A stretch of DNA of 64,000 nucleotides from an uncultured Aquimarina sp. (GCA_947500505.1 CANMSL010000003.1:487576-551575); one strand, 5' to 3'; positions 20,088-30,936 are shown, numbered from the stretch's first letter. Notes: generated by a model from the letters alone, not told the origin. Made by a program: numbers and translations.

Positions 20088-20184
20088 CTATTATCAAAAC
20101 TAAAGTGTAAATGATGAAGATACTAAAAATTACAAGCACAAAAAGAAAAAATCAGTTTTGAATAGTATCTAGCTTTTTCGGTTA

Positions 20185-20709
20185 TTATGTAATCACTCCT
20201 TCCAGAAGAAAGTCGTCAAACTCCTCACTTTTTTCTCCGTGTATTACGCTAATATCACCCGTAGTTTCCAGAACTACAGCACGTACTTTAGCTAATGACA
20301 AGACATTGGCTTCTCGTAGTTTGCCTCGCAACTCCGCCTTGGTAATTTTTGATTTACGCAAATTATCATCTAAAAAATTTCCTTCTTTCATTAAAAGTAA
20401 AGGTGAATTATCAGTTAAATCTCTAACCTTTTGTGATTTAAATTGAAAATATGTGATGGTGAAATTTATAAGATAAAGAATACCTATCAACAGTATACCG
20501 GTTAAAAGAGTAGGATTGCTTGTTGCCACGCTCATAGCTAACAAATTTCCAATGGCAATCGTATTTAAAAAGTCGAAACCTGTCATTTTTGCAAAACTTT
20601 TGAGGCCGAACACTCTTGTGAAAAATAAGATTGACAAGTACATAATTATAGTACCCACTAAAATCGCAGGTAGTTCATTGAGGTCTTTGGTAAAATATTC
20701 TTCAATCAT
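20185..20709 (-). CDS. DUF421 (YetF-like) membrane protein
   Basis: RVFGLKSFAKMTGFDFLNTIAIGNLLA and DLTDNSPLLLMKEGNFLDDNLRKSKITKAELRGKLREANV. Confidence 0.9.
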   Translation of the reverse strand: MIEEYFTKDLNELPAILVGTIIMYLSILFFTRVFGLKSFAKMTGFDFLNTIAIGNLLAMSVATSNPTLLTGILLIGILYLINFTITYFQFKSQKVRDLTDNSPLLLMKEGNFLDDNLRKSKITKAELRGKLREANVLSLAKVRAVVLETTGDISVIHGEKSEEFDDFLLEGVIT

Positions 20710-20855
20710 AATTTTTCATTTTAATGTTAGATTAGAGAACCTAAAATTGAAAAATAAAAAACAGATTATCTATCGCTAATGATTAAAAAAAGAATCTTTA
20801 TGGCAACTCCATAGATATCTGCAAAAAAAAAGATTGAAAAGAATTATTTACACAC

Positions 20856-21617
20856 TTATCTCACGAAAACTAATTCATTTGTTTTTTTGGTGTGTTCTTC
20901 ACTGAAGCTATAGCTATCGTAATTAAATCCCTTTAAATCTTCCATTGTTTCAGCGCCTGTATCGATAATATACCGCACCATCATACCACGAGCTTTTTTA
21001 GCAAAGAAGCTAATCACCTTCAGCTTATCATTTTTCCAATCTTTAAAAACAGGAGTAATTACAGAAACCTTTAATTTCTTTTTATCAACGGCACCAAAAT
21101 ATTCATTACTAGCAAGATTTAAAAATAATTCGTCATCCCTTAGCTCCCTATTTAAAGACTCTGTAACGCTTTCTTTCCAAAGTGCATAAAGATCATCTTT
21201 ACGCTCTATCGCTAATTTAGTCCCCATTTCCAGACGATAAGGTTGTATGAGATCAAGTGGTCTAAGAATTCCGTAAAGCCCAGAAAGAATACGTAGTGTA
21301 TCCTGAAGCCTATCCAATTTATCAGTTGGTATGCTATACGCATCCAAACCTGTATATACATCTCCATCAAACGCATACATTGCTGGTCTTGAATTCTTTT
21401 TAGTATGACTTTCCTGAAAATCCTGATATCTCGTATAATTTAAATCGGCAAGCTTGTCACTGATACTCATTAATTCTGAGATATCATTTTTTGACATTCT
21501 AGCCAATTTTCTATTTATCTGAGCTGCTGTTTCTAAAAATTGCGGTTGAGTTCCCCTATCAGTTGGTAATTTATCCTCAAAATTTAGAGATTTTGCAGGA
21601 GATAAAACTATTTTCAT
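20856..21617 (-). CDS. yaaA: YaaA (UPF0246) peroxide stress protein
   Basis: [49 protein letters not shown]. Confidence 0.96.
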   Translation of the reverse strand: MKIVLSPAKSLNFEDKLPTDRGTQPQFLETAAQINRKLARMSKNDISELMSISDKLADLNYTRYQDFQESHTKKNSRPAMYAFDGDVYTGLDAYSIPTDKLDRLQDTLRILSGLYGILRPLDLIQPYRLEMGTKLAIERKDDLYALWKESVTESLNRELRDDELFLNLASNEYFGAVDKKKLKVSVITPVFKDWKNDKLKVISFFAKKARGMMVRYIIDTGAETMEDLKGFNYDSYSFSEEHTKKTNELVFVR

Positions 21618-21727
21618 AATGTATAATCTTTAAAAGTATTCAAAAATACAATAGTGTAATGACAAATAAAATGAGGTAAAGTAATTCTTATCTATTTGAG
21701 TATCGAAATGTTCTATTACTTACCTAA

Positions 21728-21762
21728 ATAAAAAAAGCCCGTTTGCTAATGCAAACAGGCTT
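21728..21762 (-). terminator. Rho-independent terminator of cold-shock gene
   Basis: Minus strand AAGCCTGTTTGC-atta-GCAAACGGGC followed by TTTTTTT. Confidence 0.88.
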
Positions 21763-21790
21763 ATGTTTTAAAAAAGTCAAAATGTATATA

Positions 21791-21982
21791 TTATAATACT
21801 TTCACGTTTACCGCGTTCATTCCTTTTTTACCTTCTTTAAGTTCAAACTCAACTTCGTCACCTTCGCGAACTTCGTCAATTAAGCCTGAAATGTGTACAA
21901 AATGATCTTTGTTTGATCCTTCTTCTGTGATGAATCCAAATCCTTTGGAGTCATTAAAAAATTTTACTGTTCCTTTGTTCAT
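21791..21982 (-). CDS. Cold-shock domain protein
   Basis: MNKGTVKFFNDSKGFGFITEEGSNKDHFVHISGL. Confidence 0.97.
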   Translation of the reverse strand: MNKGTVKFFNDSKGFGFITEEGSNKDHFVHISGLIDEVREGDEVEFELKEGKKGMNAVNVKVL

Positions 21983-22110
21983 TATAAAATATTAAAGCGC
22001 GAAGATAACATTAATAACCGAGGAATCCCTATTTATTTCAAAATAAAGTTTTTAGTAACGTTTATTTAATAATCAGCAACGCTTTTTCGGAAGCCATAAG
22101 TCACCTCTTC

Positions 22111-23154
22111 TTAAATCAATTGATTCTTAGCATAGCTCCTCCAACGTTCGATACACTGCAACATATCATCAGGGACTGAAGTTTCGAAATGCATCATTTT
22201 AAGTGTAACAGGATGAACAAATCCTAAGGTTTTAGCGTGTAATGCTTGTCTGGGTAGAACCTTAAAACAATTTTCTACAAACTGCTTGTATTTACTAAAA
22301 GTTGTTCCTTTCAGGATTTTTTCTCCTCCATATCGTTCGTCATTAAATAAAGTATGACCAATATGTTTCATATGCACCCTAATTTGGTGTGTTCTTCCCG
22401 TTTCTAATTTACAAGAAACTAAGGTTACATATCCCAAACGTTCTATCACTTTGTAATGTGTAACTGCTGGTTTTCCCTTATCGGCTTCATCATCTTCAAA
22501 AACAGTATTCTGCAATCTATTCTTCGGATGACGACCTATATTTCCTTCAATAGTTCCTTCATCATCGTCAATATTCCCCCAAACGATTGCTACATATTCA
22601 CGCTCTGAAGTTTTATCAAAAAACTGTTTTGCCAAATGTGTCATAGCATTTTCAGTTTTGGCAATTACCAACAGACCGCTAGTATCTTTATCAATACGAT
22701 GCACCAGTCCAGGGCGATCGCTACTATTGTTTGGCAGGTTTTCAAAATGATATATCAGCGCATTGATCAAAGTACCAGAATAATTACCATGACCTGGATG
22801 GACCACCATTCCTGCCGGCTTATTGATTACTAATAGTACATCATCCTCATACACAATATCTAATGGGATATTCTCCGGGGTCAATAAATTTTCGTAAGGA
22901 GGATGCGCAAACAAAACACGAACAACATCATTTGGTTTTACCTTATGATTTGACTTTACTGCCACATCATTAACAAAAACACTTCCTTCTTTGGCAGCTT
23001 GTTGTATTTTATTCCTAGTTGCATTTTCGACAAAATTCATCAAAAATTTATCTACACGAAGAGGAATTTGTCCTGCTCCGGCAACGAAGCGATAATGTTC
23101 ATATAAATCATCTTCGTTCGGTCCTAAATCTTCAATATCCGGATTATCTTCCAA
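22111..23154 (-). CDS. RluA/RluD family pseudouridine synthase
   Basis: S4-like N-terminus; KPAGMVVHPGHGN, RPGLVHRIDKDTSGLLVIAKT, GRTHQIRVHMKHIGH. Confidence 0.95.
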   Translation of the reverse strand: MEDNPDIEDLGPNEDDLYEHYRFVAGAGQIPLRVDKFLMNFVENATRNKIQQAAKEGSVFVNDVAVKSNHKVKPNDVVRVLFAHPPYENLLTPENIPLDIVYEDDVLLVINKPAGMVVHPGHGNYSGTLINALIYHFENLPNNSSDRPGLVHRIDKDTSGLLVIAKTENAMTHLAKQFFDKTSEREYVAIVWGNIDDDEGTIEGNIGRHPKNRLQNTVFEDDEADKGKPAVTHYKVIERLGYVTLVSCKLETGRTHQIRVHMKHIGHTLFNDERYGGEKILKGTTFSKYKQFVENCFKVLPRQALHAKTLGFVHPVTLKMMHFETSVPDDMLQCIERWRSYAKNQLI

Positions 23155-23180
23155 TAGTATGTTGTTTCTAAGTTGCCAAT

Positions 23181-23759
23181 TTACTGAGACAGTCGCAAGT
23201 TTCCGCTCTCATCTCCTACTACAAGATCAATTGTAGAAGTTTTCATTATTTTATCTCCAGGGTTTAGCACTTTTCCTTTATACCTAAGTTCAAGTACCTG
23301 ATCAGATGGGTCAGGTTTAAATGTAATAGAACCTATTTTAAAACCTAAAGCAACCAATCTTGGTTCTACTTGTCTTCTCGTTTTACGTATAACATCAGGA
23401 ACCTCAATCTTGCGATAACCAGACGGGTTTAATGTAACATAGATCTTTCTGTTTTCCTTCACCATATTACCCGCTATAGGGTTTTGCTCTATGACTGAAT
23501 ATCTAGGAAAATCAGGGTTAAAATTAGCAGAATCCTGAACTTCATATCGTAAGTCTTTCGCTTCCAAAATTTCTTCTACCTCATCCAAAGTTTTCTTGCT
23601 AAGGCTCGGTACTACAATTCGTTGATCGTGATTCGTAGAACTATCCAACCACTTTAATGCTATAAAACATAAAATCACAATCATTGCAATTGCAATCACA
23701 AGTTGAATAAGAAATATTTTGCTCCAAATAAATCTAAAAAGGCCTCTAAAAAAATCCAT
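23181..23759 (-). CDS. PASTA domain-containing membrane protein
   Basis: N-terminal TM; repeated VPSLSKKTLDEVEEILEAKDLRYEV and VPDVIRKTRRQVEPRLVALGFKIG modules. Confidence 0.92.
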   Translation of the reverse strand: MDFFRGLFRFIWSKIFLIQLVIAIAMIVILCFIALKWLDSSTNHDQRIVVPSLSKKTLDEVEEILEAKDLRYEVQDSANFNPDFPRYSVIEQNPIAGNMVKENRKIYVTLNPSGYRKIEVPDVIRKTRRQVEPRLVALGFKIGSITFKPDPSDQVLELRYKGKVLNPGDKIMKTSTIDLVVGDESGNLRLSQ

Positions 23760-23779
23760 GTATTAATTGATAGTTTCGG

Positions 23780-23787
23780 CAAAGATA
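23780..23787 (-). promoter_or_regulatory. Candidate Bacteroidota -7 element upstream of PASTA-rluD unit
   Basis: Minus strand TATCTTTG (TAnnTTTG). Confidence 0.5.
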
Positions 23788-23853
23788 TAAAAACGGAATC
23801 TTTTTAGCTTTTGTTGTCGGATAAATGATATTTTTGTTTGTAAACCGTTTCAA

Positions 23854-24828
23854 ATGAAGAAAAATATTGCCATTCTTATGGGAGGTTACTCCAGTGAATT
23901 TGATATTTCTATCCAAAGTGGAAATGTAGTATATAAATATCTGGATAGAAACCTGTACAATCCCTATCGTATTCATATTACCAAAGAATCCTGGTTTTAT
24001 AGTGATGACAATGATCAAAAAACTTATATAGATAAAAATGATTTTTCTTTACATCTTAATGGATCTAAAATCACATTTGATGCTGCTTTTAATATAGTTC
24101 ACGGTACTCCTGGAGAAGATGGTTTATTACAAGCCTACTTCCAGTTGATCGGGATTCCGCAAACCGCCTGTGGTTTTTACCAAGCTGCGCTTACTTTTAA
24201 CAAAAGAGATTGCATCAGCGCGTTAAAGCCGTATGGAATACCTACCGCAAAAAATTTCTTTCTTAATAAAGGAGATGCGATAAACACAAAAGAAATTATA
24301 GATGCCGTAGGATTACCTTGCTTTGTTAAAGCAAATAAAGCCGGAAGTAGTTATGGAGTTTCTAAAGTAACAGCCGAAAATCAGTTGCTTAATGCAATAG
24401 ATGTTGCCTATAAAGAAGATGATGAGATTATTATTGAATCTTTTCTAAGCGGAACAGAAGTTTCTGTAGGCGTCATTACTTATAAAGGGAAGGACATTGT
24501 ATTACCAATCACAGAAATAGTTTCTGAAAATGATTTTTTTGATTATGAAGCAAAGTATTTAGGAAAATCTCAGGAGATCACACCTGCAAGGCTTAGTAAA
24601 AAGGATGAAAAAAAAGTAAAAAACCTAGCATTGAAAATTTACAAAACACTCAAAATGAAGGGGTTCTCCAGAAGCGAATATATTTTCCATAACGGAGAAC
24701 CACATTTTGTAGAAATAAACACCAATCCGGGGTTTAGCGAAGCCAGTATTTTACCACAACAAGCAGTTGCCGCTGGTATTAGTCTACAGGATTTATTAAC
24801 CAACACAATCGAAGAAGCGATAAACTGA
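23854..24828 (+). CDS. ddl: D-alanine--D-alanine ligase
   Basis: IAILMGGYSSEFDISIQSG, VHGTPGEDGLLQAYF, FVEINTNPGFSEASILPQQ. Confidence 0.97.
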   Translation: MKKNIAILMGGYSSEFDISIQSGNVVYKYLDRNLYNPYRIHITKESWFYSDDNDQKTYIDKNDFSLHLNGSKITFDAAFNIVHGTPGEDGLLQAYFQLIGIPQTACGFYQAALTFNKRDCISALKPYGIPTAKNFFLNKGDAINTKEIIDAVGLPCFVKANKAGSSYGVSKVTAENQLLNAIDVAYKEDDEIIIESFLSGTEVSVGVITYKGKDIVLPITEIVSENDFFDYEAKYLGKSQEITPARLSKKDEKKVKNLALKIYKTLKMKGFSRSEYIFHNGEPHFVEINTNPGFSEASILPQQAVAAGISLQDLLTNTIEEAIN

Positions 24829-24918
24829 AGTAATTAATATATGTCTAAAATTGAACTGTTTACTAATTTTAAACTTTGTAACTTTACTTATCTTTAAATA
24901 AACAATCACAAATTACTT

Positions 24919-25377
24919 ATGAGAAGAGCTGTTTTTCCTGGTTCATTTGATCCTATAACCTTAGGACATTATGATATTATCGAGAGAGGACTGACCCTTT
25001 TTGATGAAATTATTCTTGCCATTGGTGTGAATGCTGAAAAAAAATACATGTTCTCTTTAGAGGAAAGAAAACATTTTATTGAAGAAGCGTTTAAAGATGA
25101 GCCCAAAATAAAAGTAATGACCTACAAAGGACTTACGGTAGATTTTTGTAAACAGCAAAATGCCGAATTTATATTAAGAGGTTTACGCAATCCCGGGGAT
25201 TTTGAATTTGAAAAAGCAATTGCACACACCAATCGAAAAATGACCGAAATAGAAACAGTTTTTCTACTTACCTCATCTGGAAAAAGTTATATCTCTTCTT
25301 CTATTGTACGTGATGTGATCCGTAATGGAGGAGATTACACAGGACTCGTACCTGATACCGTTAGAGTACAACCTTGA
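24919..25377 (+). CDS. coaD: Phosphopantetheine adenylyltransferase
   Basis: AVFPGSFDPITLGHYDIIERGL, LRGLRNPGDFEFE, YISSSIVRDV. Confidence 0.97.
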   Translation: MRRAVFPGSFDPITLGHYDIIERGLTLFDEIILAIGVNAEKKYMFSLEERKHFIEEAFKDEPKIKVMTYKGLTVDFCKQQNAEFILRGLRNPGDFEFEKAIAHTNRKMTEIETVFLLTSSGKSYISSSIVRDVIRNGGDYTGLVPDTVRVQP

Positions 25378-25754
25378 GACGTAAAATTGGGACGGTAGCA
25401 TTAGCTGTTGGAAACTAAGCCGAAGCTATATAATTTTATACGGAAAAGTTAAACTTCAAACTCATCGAGGATATCAAAATTGATGAACAAAAACGCTGGG
25501 GTATTTCAGCTCCAGAAAATAATTCTGAGACCTCAATTCTGCTCACCGAAGCAAACACTCCAGAACAAGAAAAAAGTATTGGCAAACAATCAGGAGGAAG
25601 AGTATTCTTATTTGTATATACGGATGATTTCTGGAGGGATTATAATGAAATGAAATCCAAATGAGTCATTTTCTTCGAAGAACCCAGAGAGGAAATCTAT
25701 AGCACAGTCGTTGTTTTTGAAGATCTTTATGGTAACAAATGAGACTTGATTTAG
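25374..25754 (+). pseudogene. VOC/glyoxalase superfamily protein pseudogene with four internal in-frame stops
   Basis: Frame from TTG 25374 reads LRRKIGTVALAVGN*AEAI*FYTEKLNFKLIEDIKIDEQKRWGISAPENNSETSILLTEANTPEQEKSIGKQSGGRVFLFVYTDDFWRDYNEMKSK*VIFFEEPREEIYSTVVVFEDLYGNK*DLI*; stops at 25416, 25431, 25662, 25740. Confidence 0.88.
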
Positions 25755-25819
25755 TATAAAAATAAGATTTTCGTTAAACCTTCTACCTTAATCACAGTCA
25801 TACTATAAAGCCTGTGATT

Positions 25820-27217
25820 ATGAACACCCCTTTATCAGACAAACTAATACAGCATCTTTACTGGAGAACTGGTTTCGGAATTTCTTTATCAAAACTAAAA
25901 TCTGTTAGAAAGCTTTCTAAAAACCAAATCGTAGACCGACTGTTCTCTGAAAGTAATCAGGAAACTCCACTATTTATTGACTTTGGTGTTCTGTTTAAAA
26001 ACCCAAGAAATTTATCCCGGGAAGAACGAAAACAACTTAAGAAGCTTCGTAATCAAAAGATGTTAGAGCTTAATTCGTCCTGGATAAAACAACTTACCGA
26101 GACGAAGCAAGTATTAAGAGAAAAAATGACATTGTTTTTTCATAATCATTTTGCTGTTCGATTAAGGACTCCCAGAGCAAGTCTTCAACTTAATAATTTG
26201 ATAAGAAAACACGCTTTAGGAAACTTTGGTGATATGCTCATGGAAGTTTCTAAATCTCCCGCTATGCTTTTGTTTCTGAATAACAGGCAAAACCGAAAAG
26301 ACAAACCTAACGAGAACTTTGCTAGAGAAGTAATGGAACTTTTTACATTGGGCAGGGATAATGGATATACAGAAAATGACATTAAAGAGGCCGCAAGAGC
26401 TTTTACAGGTTGGAATTTTACTAAGGATGGGGGCTTTGTATTCAGAAAAAGTCAACATGACTTTGGGTCCAAAACTGTTTTAGGAAAAACCGGCAATTTT
26501 ACAGGAGAAGATATAATAAAAATCCTTTTAGAGCAAAGACAGACAGCAAAATACCTGACTGAAAAGATCTATCGATATTTTGTCAACGAAAAAATAGACC
26601 CCCTAAAAATAGATGAGTTAACTAATATCTTTTACGGGGCAAATTATAATTTAGAAACCTTAATGAGAAAGATATTCCTCAGTGATTGGTTCTATGCACC
26701 TGAAAATATCGGAGTAAAAATAAAATCTCCGATAGAATTAATCGTGGGATTAAGCAAACCTCTTCAGGTTATATACAAAGACCCTAAGGTCCTCTTATAT
26801 CTTCAACGTAAGCTAAATCAAATATTATTTCTGCCTCCTAATGTAGCGGGCTGGCCTGGTGGAAGATCCTGGATTGATAGTTCTACGTTGATGCTTCGTT
26901 TAAAACTTGCATCTGTCACACTAAATAAGGGTGTGATTGAATGGCACGACCAAAACGATATGGGGATCACAACAATGATGCGACAAAAATTGTATAAAAA
27001 AATAAAATCTCAAACAGAGAAAAAAGTAAAAGCAGCATCAAATTGGCAATACTTTTTAACTTCTCTTGAACAAATGAATAAAGAAGAATTAATAGATTTT
27101 ATAATACAACCTAAATTATCAGAAGGTGCGAGTATTGTAATTGCAGAGCTAGATACCAAAAATACCAAAAACTTTGTTATCGAACTAATGAGTTTGCCAG
27201 AATATCAACTGTGCTAG
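25820..27217 (+). CDS. DUF1800 family protein
   Basis: HLYWRTGFGIS, REKMTLFFHNHFAV, NENFAREVMELFTLGRDNGYTENDIKEAARAFTGW, FLPPNVAGWPGGRSWIDSSTL. Confidence 0.94.
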   Translation: MNTPLSDKLIQHLYWRTGFGISLSKLKSVRKLSKNQIVDRLFSESNQETPLFIDFGVLFKNPRNLSREERKQLKKLRNQKMLELNSSWIKQLTETKQVLREKMTLFFHNHFAVRLRTPRASLQLNNLIRKHALGNFGDMLMEVSKSPAMLLFLNNRQNRKDKPNENFAREVMELFTLGRDNGYTENDIKEAARAFTGWNFTKDGGFVFRKSQHDFGSKTVLGKTGNFTGEDIIKILLEQRQTAKYLTEKIYRYFVNEKIDPLKIDELTNIFYGANYNLETLMRKIFLSDWFYAPENIGVKIKSPIELIVGLSKPLQVIYKDPKVLLYLQRKLNQILFLPPNVAGWPGGRSWIDSSTLMLRLKLASVTLNKGVIEWHDQNDMGITTMMRQKLYKKIKSQTEKKVKAASNWQYFLTSLEQMNKEELIDFIIQPKLSEGASIVIAELDTKNTKNFVIELMSLPEYQLC

Positions 27218-27228
27218 AACGATATATT

Positions 27229-28422
27229 ATGGATAGAAGAAATTTTTTGAAACAATCAGTTTTTGCATCAGGAATGGCGTTAGCTCCTTCTTTTCTAAAA
27301 GGAATGGAATTTCTGAGACCTGATCAATTGTCTGGATATAAAAATGTAATCATTATACAACTCTCTGGAGGAAATGACGGATTAAACAGCATCATTCCCA
27401 TTAGTAATGATATTTATCACAGCTTAAGACCTCAAATTGCTAAAAAAGCAGCACAGACTATAAAAATATCCGATAATCTGGCATTTAATGACCACCTAAA
27501 AGCGATAGCAGAATTGTATGATCAGGGAGAAGTATGCATTGTCAATAATGTAGGATACCCTAACCCTAATAGATCACATTTTAGAAGTACGGACATCTGG
27601 CAAACGGCTAGTGATACTAATCAGTATTTATCTACTGGTTGGGTAGGCAGATATCTCGATGCCAATTGCCAGCATCCGTATCAGGCTATAGAGGTAGACA
27701 ATTCACTTTCTCTAGCAATGAAAGGAAATCGAATGAATGGTATTGCTGTATCTGATCCTCATCAGTTATACCAAACTACGCGAGAACCGTTTTTTAAAAA
27801 TATCATAAAAAACACTCATAAAGATATGCTGGATGAAGATAATCAAGGATATCTTTACAAAACAATGTTAGAAACCTATTCTTCTGCCTCTTATATACAG
27901 GAAACTTCTAAAGTTTATAAAACAAGTACCGAATATCCCCAATCACCATTTGCCAAAAATTTAAAAACCATAGCCGATTTTATTGTTTCCGGATTAAAAA
28001 CACGAGTTTATTATAGTTCCCTAGGTGGTTTTGATAGTCATGTGAATCAACTAAATAGTCAGGATAGATTACTAAGAATATATGCTGAAGCTATAGGCGC
28101 TTTAGTAAATGATCTTAAGAAGAATAATAAATTTCGAGATACCTTAATACTCACATTTTCTGAGTTTGGGCGTCGTGTAAAACAAAATGGAAGCCGTGGT
28201 ACGGATCACGGTGCTGCTAATAATGTGATTCTGATAGGAGGATCTTTAAAACGTTCCGGAATTTACAATGAATTGCCTAATCTATCTGAATTGGATACTA
28301 ACGGAGATTTGAAATATAGCGTAGATTTCAGAAGTATTTATGCAACTGTCCTAAACAATTGGCTACAAGTAAATGATCGGGATATTTTGCGCGCCAATTT
28401 TAAGAATTTAGGGTTCATTTAA
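27229..28422 (+). CDS. DUF1501 family protein with Tat-like leader
   Basis: MDRRNFLKQSVFASG leader; VIIIQLSGGNDGLNSIIPI, SHFRSTDIWQTA, TFSEFGRRVKQNGSRGTDHGAANNVILIGG. Confidence 0.95.
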   Translation: MDRRNFLKQSVFASGMALAPSFLKGMEFLRPDQLSGYKNVIIIQLSGGNDGLNSIIPISNDIYHSLRPQIAKKAAQTIKISDNLAFNDHLKAIAELYDQGEVCIVNNVGYPNPNRSHFRSTDIWQTASDTNQYLSTGWVGRYLDANCQHPYQAIEVDNSLSLAMKGNRMNGIAVSDPHQLYQTTREPFFKNIIKNTHKDMLDEDNQGYLYKTMLETYSSASYIQETSKVYKTSTEYPQSPFAKNLKTIADFIVSGLKTRVYYSSLGGFDSHVNQLNSQDRLLRIYAEAIGALVNDLKKNNKFRDTLILTFSEFGRRVKQNGSRGTDHGAANNVILIGGSLKRSGIYNELPNLSELDTNGDLKYSVDFRSIYATVLNNWLQVNDRDILRANFKNLGFI

Positions 28423-28530
28423 TTCTTTTTTTAATCAGGTTATTATAGTTTTACATTTCATAAAAAAGTATACTTTGTTTATCAATCAAATTATAAACAC
28501 GTATCTCACACATCTACATCTCGGTAAAAA

Positions 28531-30732
28531 ATGAAAACTTACGAATTCAATCTATTAGTGGTTTTAGTGTCACTGATATCGCTAACACTTTCAGCTCAGA
28601 AAAAGAACAAAGAACCGTTTGGACCTATCAGTTCTAAAACGGGACTGATCATAACAGATGATGTTACCAGAATGTTAATCCATAACAGTTCTGGAGATAG
28701 AGCACACTCTTATGTACAACAAATTTCGACCTGGGATCGACAGCAAAATACTAAAGATATTAATACCGCTACAGAATGGGTTTCTAATAAAGCAAAAGAG
28801 TTTGGGCTACAGGAGGTGACCATAGAAAAATTTGTTGCGGATGGTAAAACCGAATATTTTGGAAAGAGTTCAAATCCATTTTGGATTGCCAAAAAAGGAG
28901 AGTTATGGGCTAAAACACCATATGAATTTAAAATTACTTCATATGCAGACTTACCAATGTCATTGGCTACAAACAGTTATTCAACTCGGGCTACAGCAGA
29001 ATTAGTTGATATAGGTGCAGGCACTTCTGAGTTAGATTATCAGGATAAAAAACTGGAAGGTAACATTGTACTAACATCCAGCAATCCTTACAGGGTTATT
29101 AGAAAAGCAATTTGGGAAAAGAAAGCTATTGGTATCATATCATATTATTCGATTCCATACTGGGACAAACCGAATCGTTTAGAAGGTGACTTTCCGGATC
29201 AGGTTGGCTGGAGTGGAATGCCAATTAGTGATGAAAAAGAAAAACAATCCTTTGCTTTTATGATTTCTCAACGTAGGGCAAAAGAATTACAGGAAATTTT
29301 AAAAACCAATGGCAAAGTAACTCTTTTTACTGACATCGAGACTGAACATCGCAACGGAGAGCTTTCCATTTTAAGTGGAATTATTCCTGGATCTAAGTAT
29401 CCAAATGAAGAAATAGTCATAACTGCACACATTGATCACTATAAACCGGGCGCCAATGATAATGCTTCGGGCAGTTCTGTAAGTCTGGAAATGGTGCGTA
29501 CTTTGCAATATCTCATAGAAACCAAACAAATAGAAAAACCACTTAGAACTATTCGTTTCTTATGGTTACCGGAATTTTCGGGAACTGAGGCGTGGTTTTC
29601 CAGACACGCTAATGACTCTAAAAAGAGAATTTTAAATTTGAATATGGATATGTTAGGAGCTAATCTTACCAAAACCAATTCTTCCTTTGATATCAGTTTA
29701 ACCCCTGACTGGAATGCCTCTTATATTAATGCATTTTCAATGTCTATCGTAGATTTTCTAAACACATATAATAATTCAAGATATCCTAAAAGAAAGGATT
29801 TTCATATTATTTCTGTAAATGGAACCAGAAACCATATCAACGTACACAACGAACCTTATACCAGAGGATCTGATCATCAAATCTTTAATGATTTTGGTAT
29901 TCCCGGTATCGCATTCGGAACTTGGCCGGACAACTTTTATCACTCAAGTGAAGACACTCCGGATAAAGTAGATCCTACCCAACTTCACAGAGTTGCATTT
30001 TCAGGATTAGCTTCGATCATTATGACTGCTTATGCCGATACTTCTCAACTACAACATATTTCCGATTTAGTGGAATTATATGGAATTAAGCGATTGCAAA
30101 ATGATGAATTTAAGGCAAAAAAGGAAATCCTATTAGCTGATGAATCTAACATCATTGAGAGGGCTTATTTTGCAGAAAAAATTATACAATTTGGATATGA
30201 AAGAGAACGAAATGCACTAAAATCTTGTCTAATCCTAAGTCAGGGAAAGGATGAAAAAAATTACATTAAACAAAAAATTGATATGTATAATGAAAAAGAA
30301 AAGCTAAGTATTCAGCTATTAAGATTGGCTGCTCAAAAGAAAGGTAACATCTTGGGAGTTCTTTCGCTAAAAAGAAAAATTTCATTAAATGAAGAGAAAG
30401 CATCTTCGCTAATTCCTAAACGATTATCTGGTAAAGAACTTGTAACATACTATGCTGCATTATCTGCTACTACAGATTTTAAATCTATTAATTATGATGA
30501 AATAGAAAAAGGAATCAACAATATATTAAACCAATTAAGAGAACGAGAAGTTGGCGAATTACGTATTTATGATTTTCAGAATACAATTGTTAGCTATGCA
30601 AATGGAAAACGATCTTTAACAAATATTAGGGATGCGATGTATGCAGAATATGGAATAGAAATACCCATCCCTTTATTAGAAGATTTGTTTAATGTTTTTA
30701 TAAAAGCAGGAGCTATGATTTACAATCAATAG
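28531..30732 (+). CDS. M28 family metallopeptidase
   Basis: Signal peptide; EIVITAHIDHYKPGANDNASGSSVSLEMVRTL, LNMDMLGANL, TRGSDHQIFNDFGIPG. Confidence 0.93.
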   Translation: MKTYEFNLLVVLVSLISLTLSAQKKNKEPFGPISSKTGLIITDDVTRMLIHNSSGDRAHSYVQQISTWDRQQNTKDINTATEWVSNKAKEFGLQEVTIEKFVADGKTEYFGKSSNPFWIAKKGELWAKTPYEFKITSYADLPMSLATNSYSTRATAELVDIGAGTSELDYQDKKLEGNIVLTSSNPYRVIRKAIWEKKAIGIISYYSIPYWDKPNRLEGDFPDQVGWSGMPISDEKEKQSFAFMISQRRAKELQEILKTNGKVTLFTDIETEHRNGELSILSGIIPGSKYPNEEIVITAHIDHYKPGANDNASGSSVSLEMVRTLQYLIETKQIEKPLRTIRFLWLPEFSGTEAWFSRHANDSKKRILNLNMDMLGANLTKTNSSFDISLTPDWNASYINAFSMSIVDFLNTYNNSRYPKRKDFHIISVNGTRNHINVHNEPYTRGSDHQIFNDFGIPGIAFGTWPDNFYHSSEDTPDKVDPTQLHRVAFSGLASIIMTAYADTSQLQHISDLVELYGIKRLQNDEFKAKKEILLADESNIIERAYFAEKIIQFGYERERNALKSCLILSQGKDEKNYIKQKIDMYNEKEKLSIQLLRLAAQKKGNILGVLSLKRKISLNEEKASSLIPKRLSGKELVTYYAALSATTDFKSINYDEIEKGINNILNQLREREVGELRIYDFQNTIVSYANGKRSLTNIRDAMYAEYGIEIPIPLLEDLFNVFIKAGAMIYNQ

Positions 30733-30921
30733 TGAGATAAAACTTTGAATTTCCCGGTTTTTATGACTATATATTTAACTATAACTAAACCGTAATTATC
30801 CTACAAATAATAAAAGTAGAGTAAAACGTACTGATAACACTATGATAAGGTTTTGAATTAATTCTTTGTAGAAGGAAAAGTTTAAAAAAAAGATTTATCA
30901 GGAAAATTCCATTATTTAAAA

Positions 30922-30936
30922 TACGGTAAAACCGTA
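30922..30936. promoter_or_regulatory. Palindromic candidate operator TACGGTaaaACCGTA
   Basis: Perfect 6-3-6 dyad in a 330-bp gap; similar motif at 54354..54368. Confidence 0.45.

Noticed and set aside
23746-24018. 90-aa minus-strand ORF
   Set aside because: Overlaps the start of ddl and the PASTA gene promoter; no family match.
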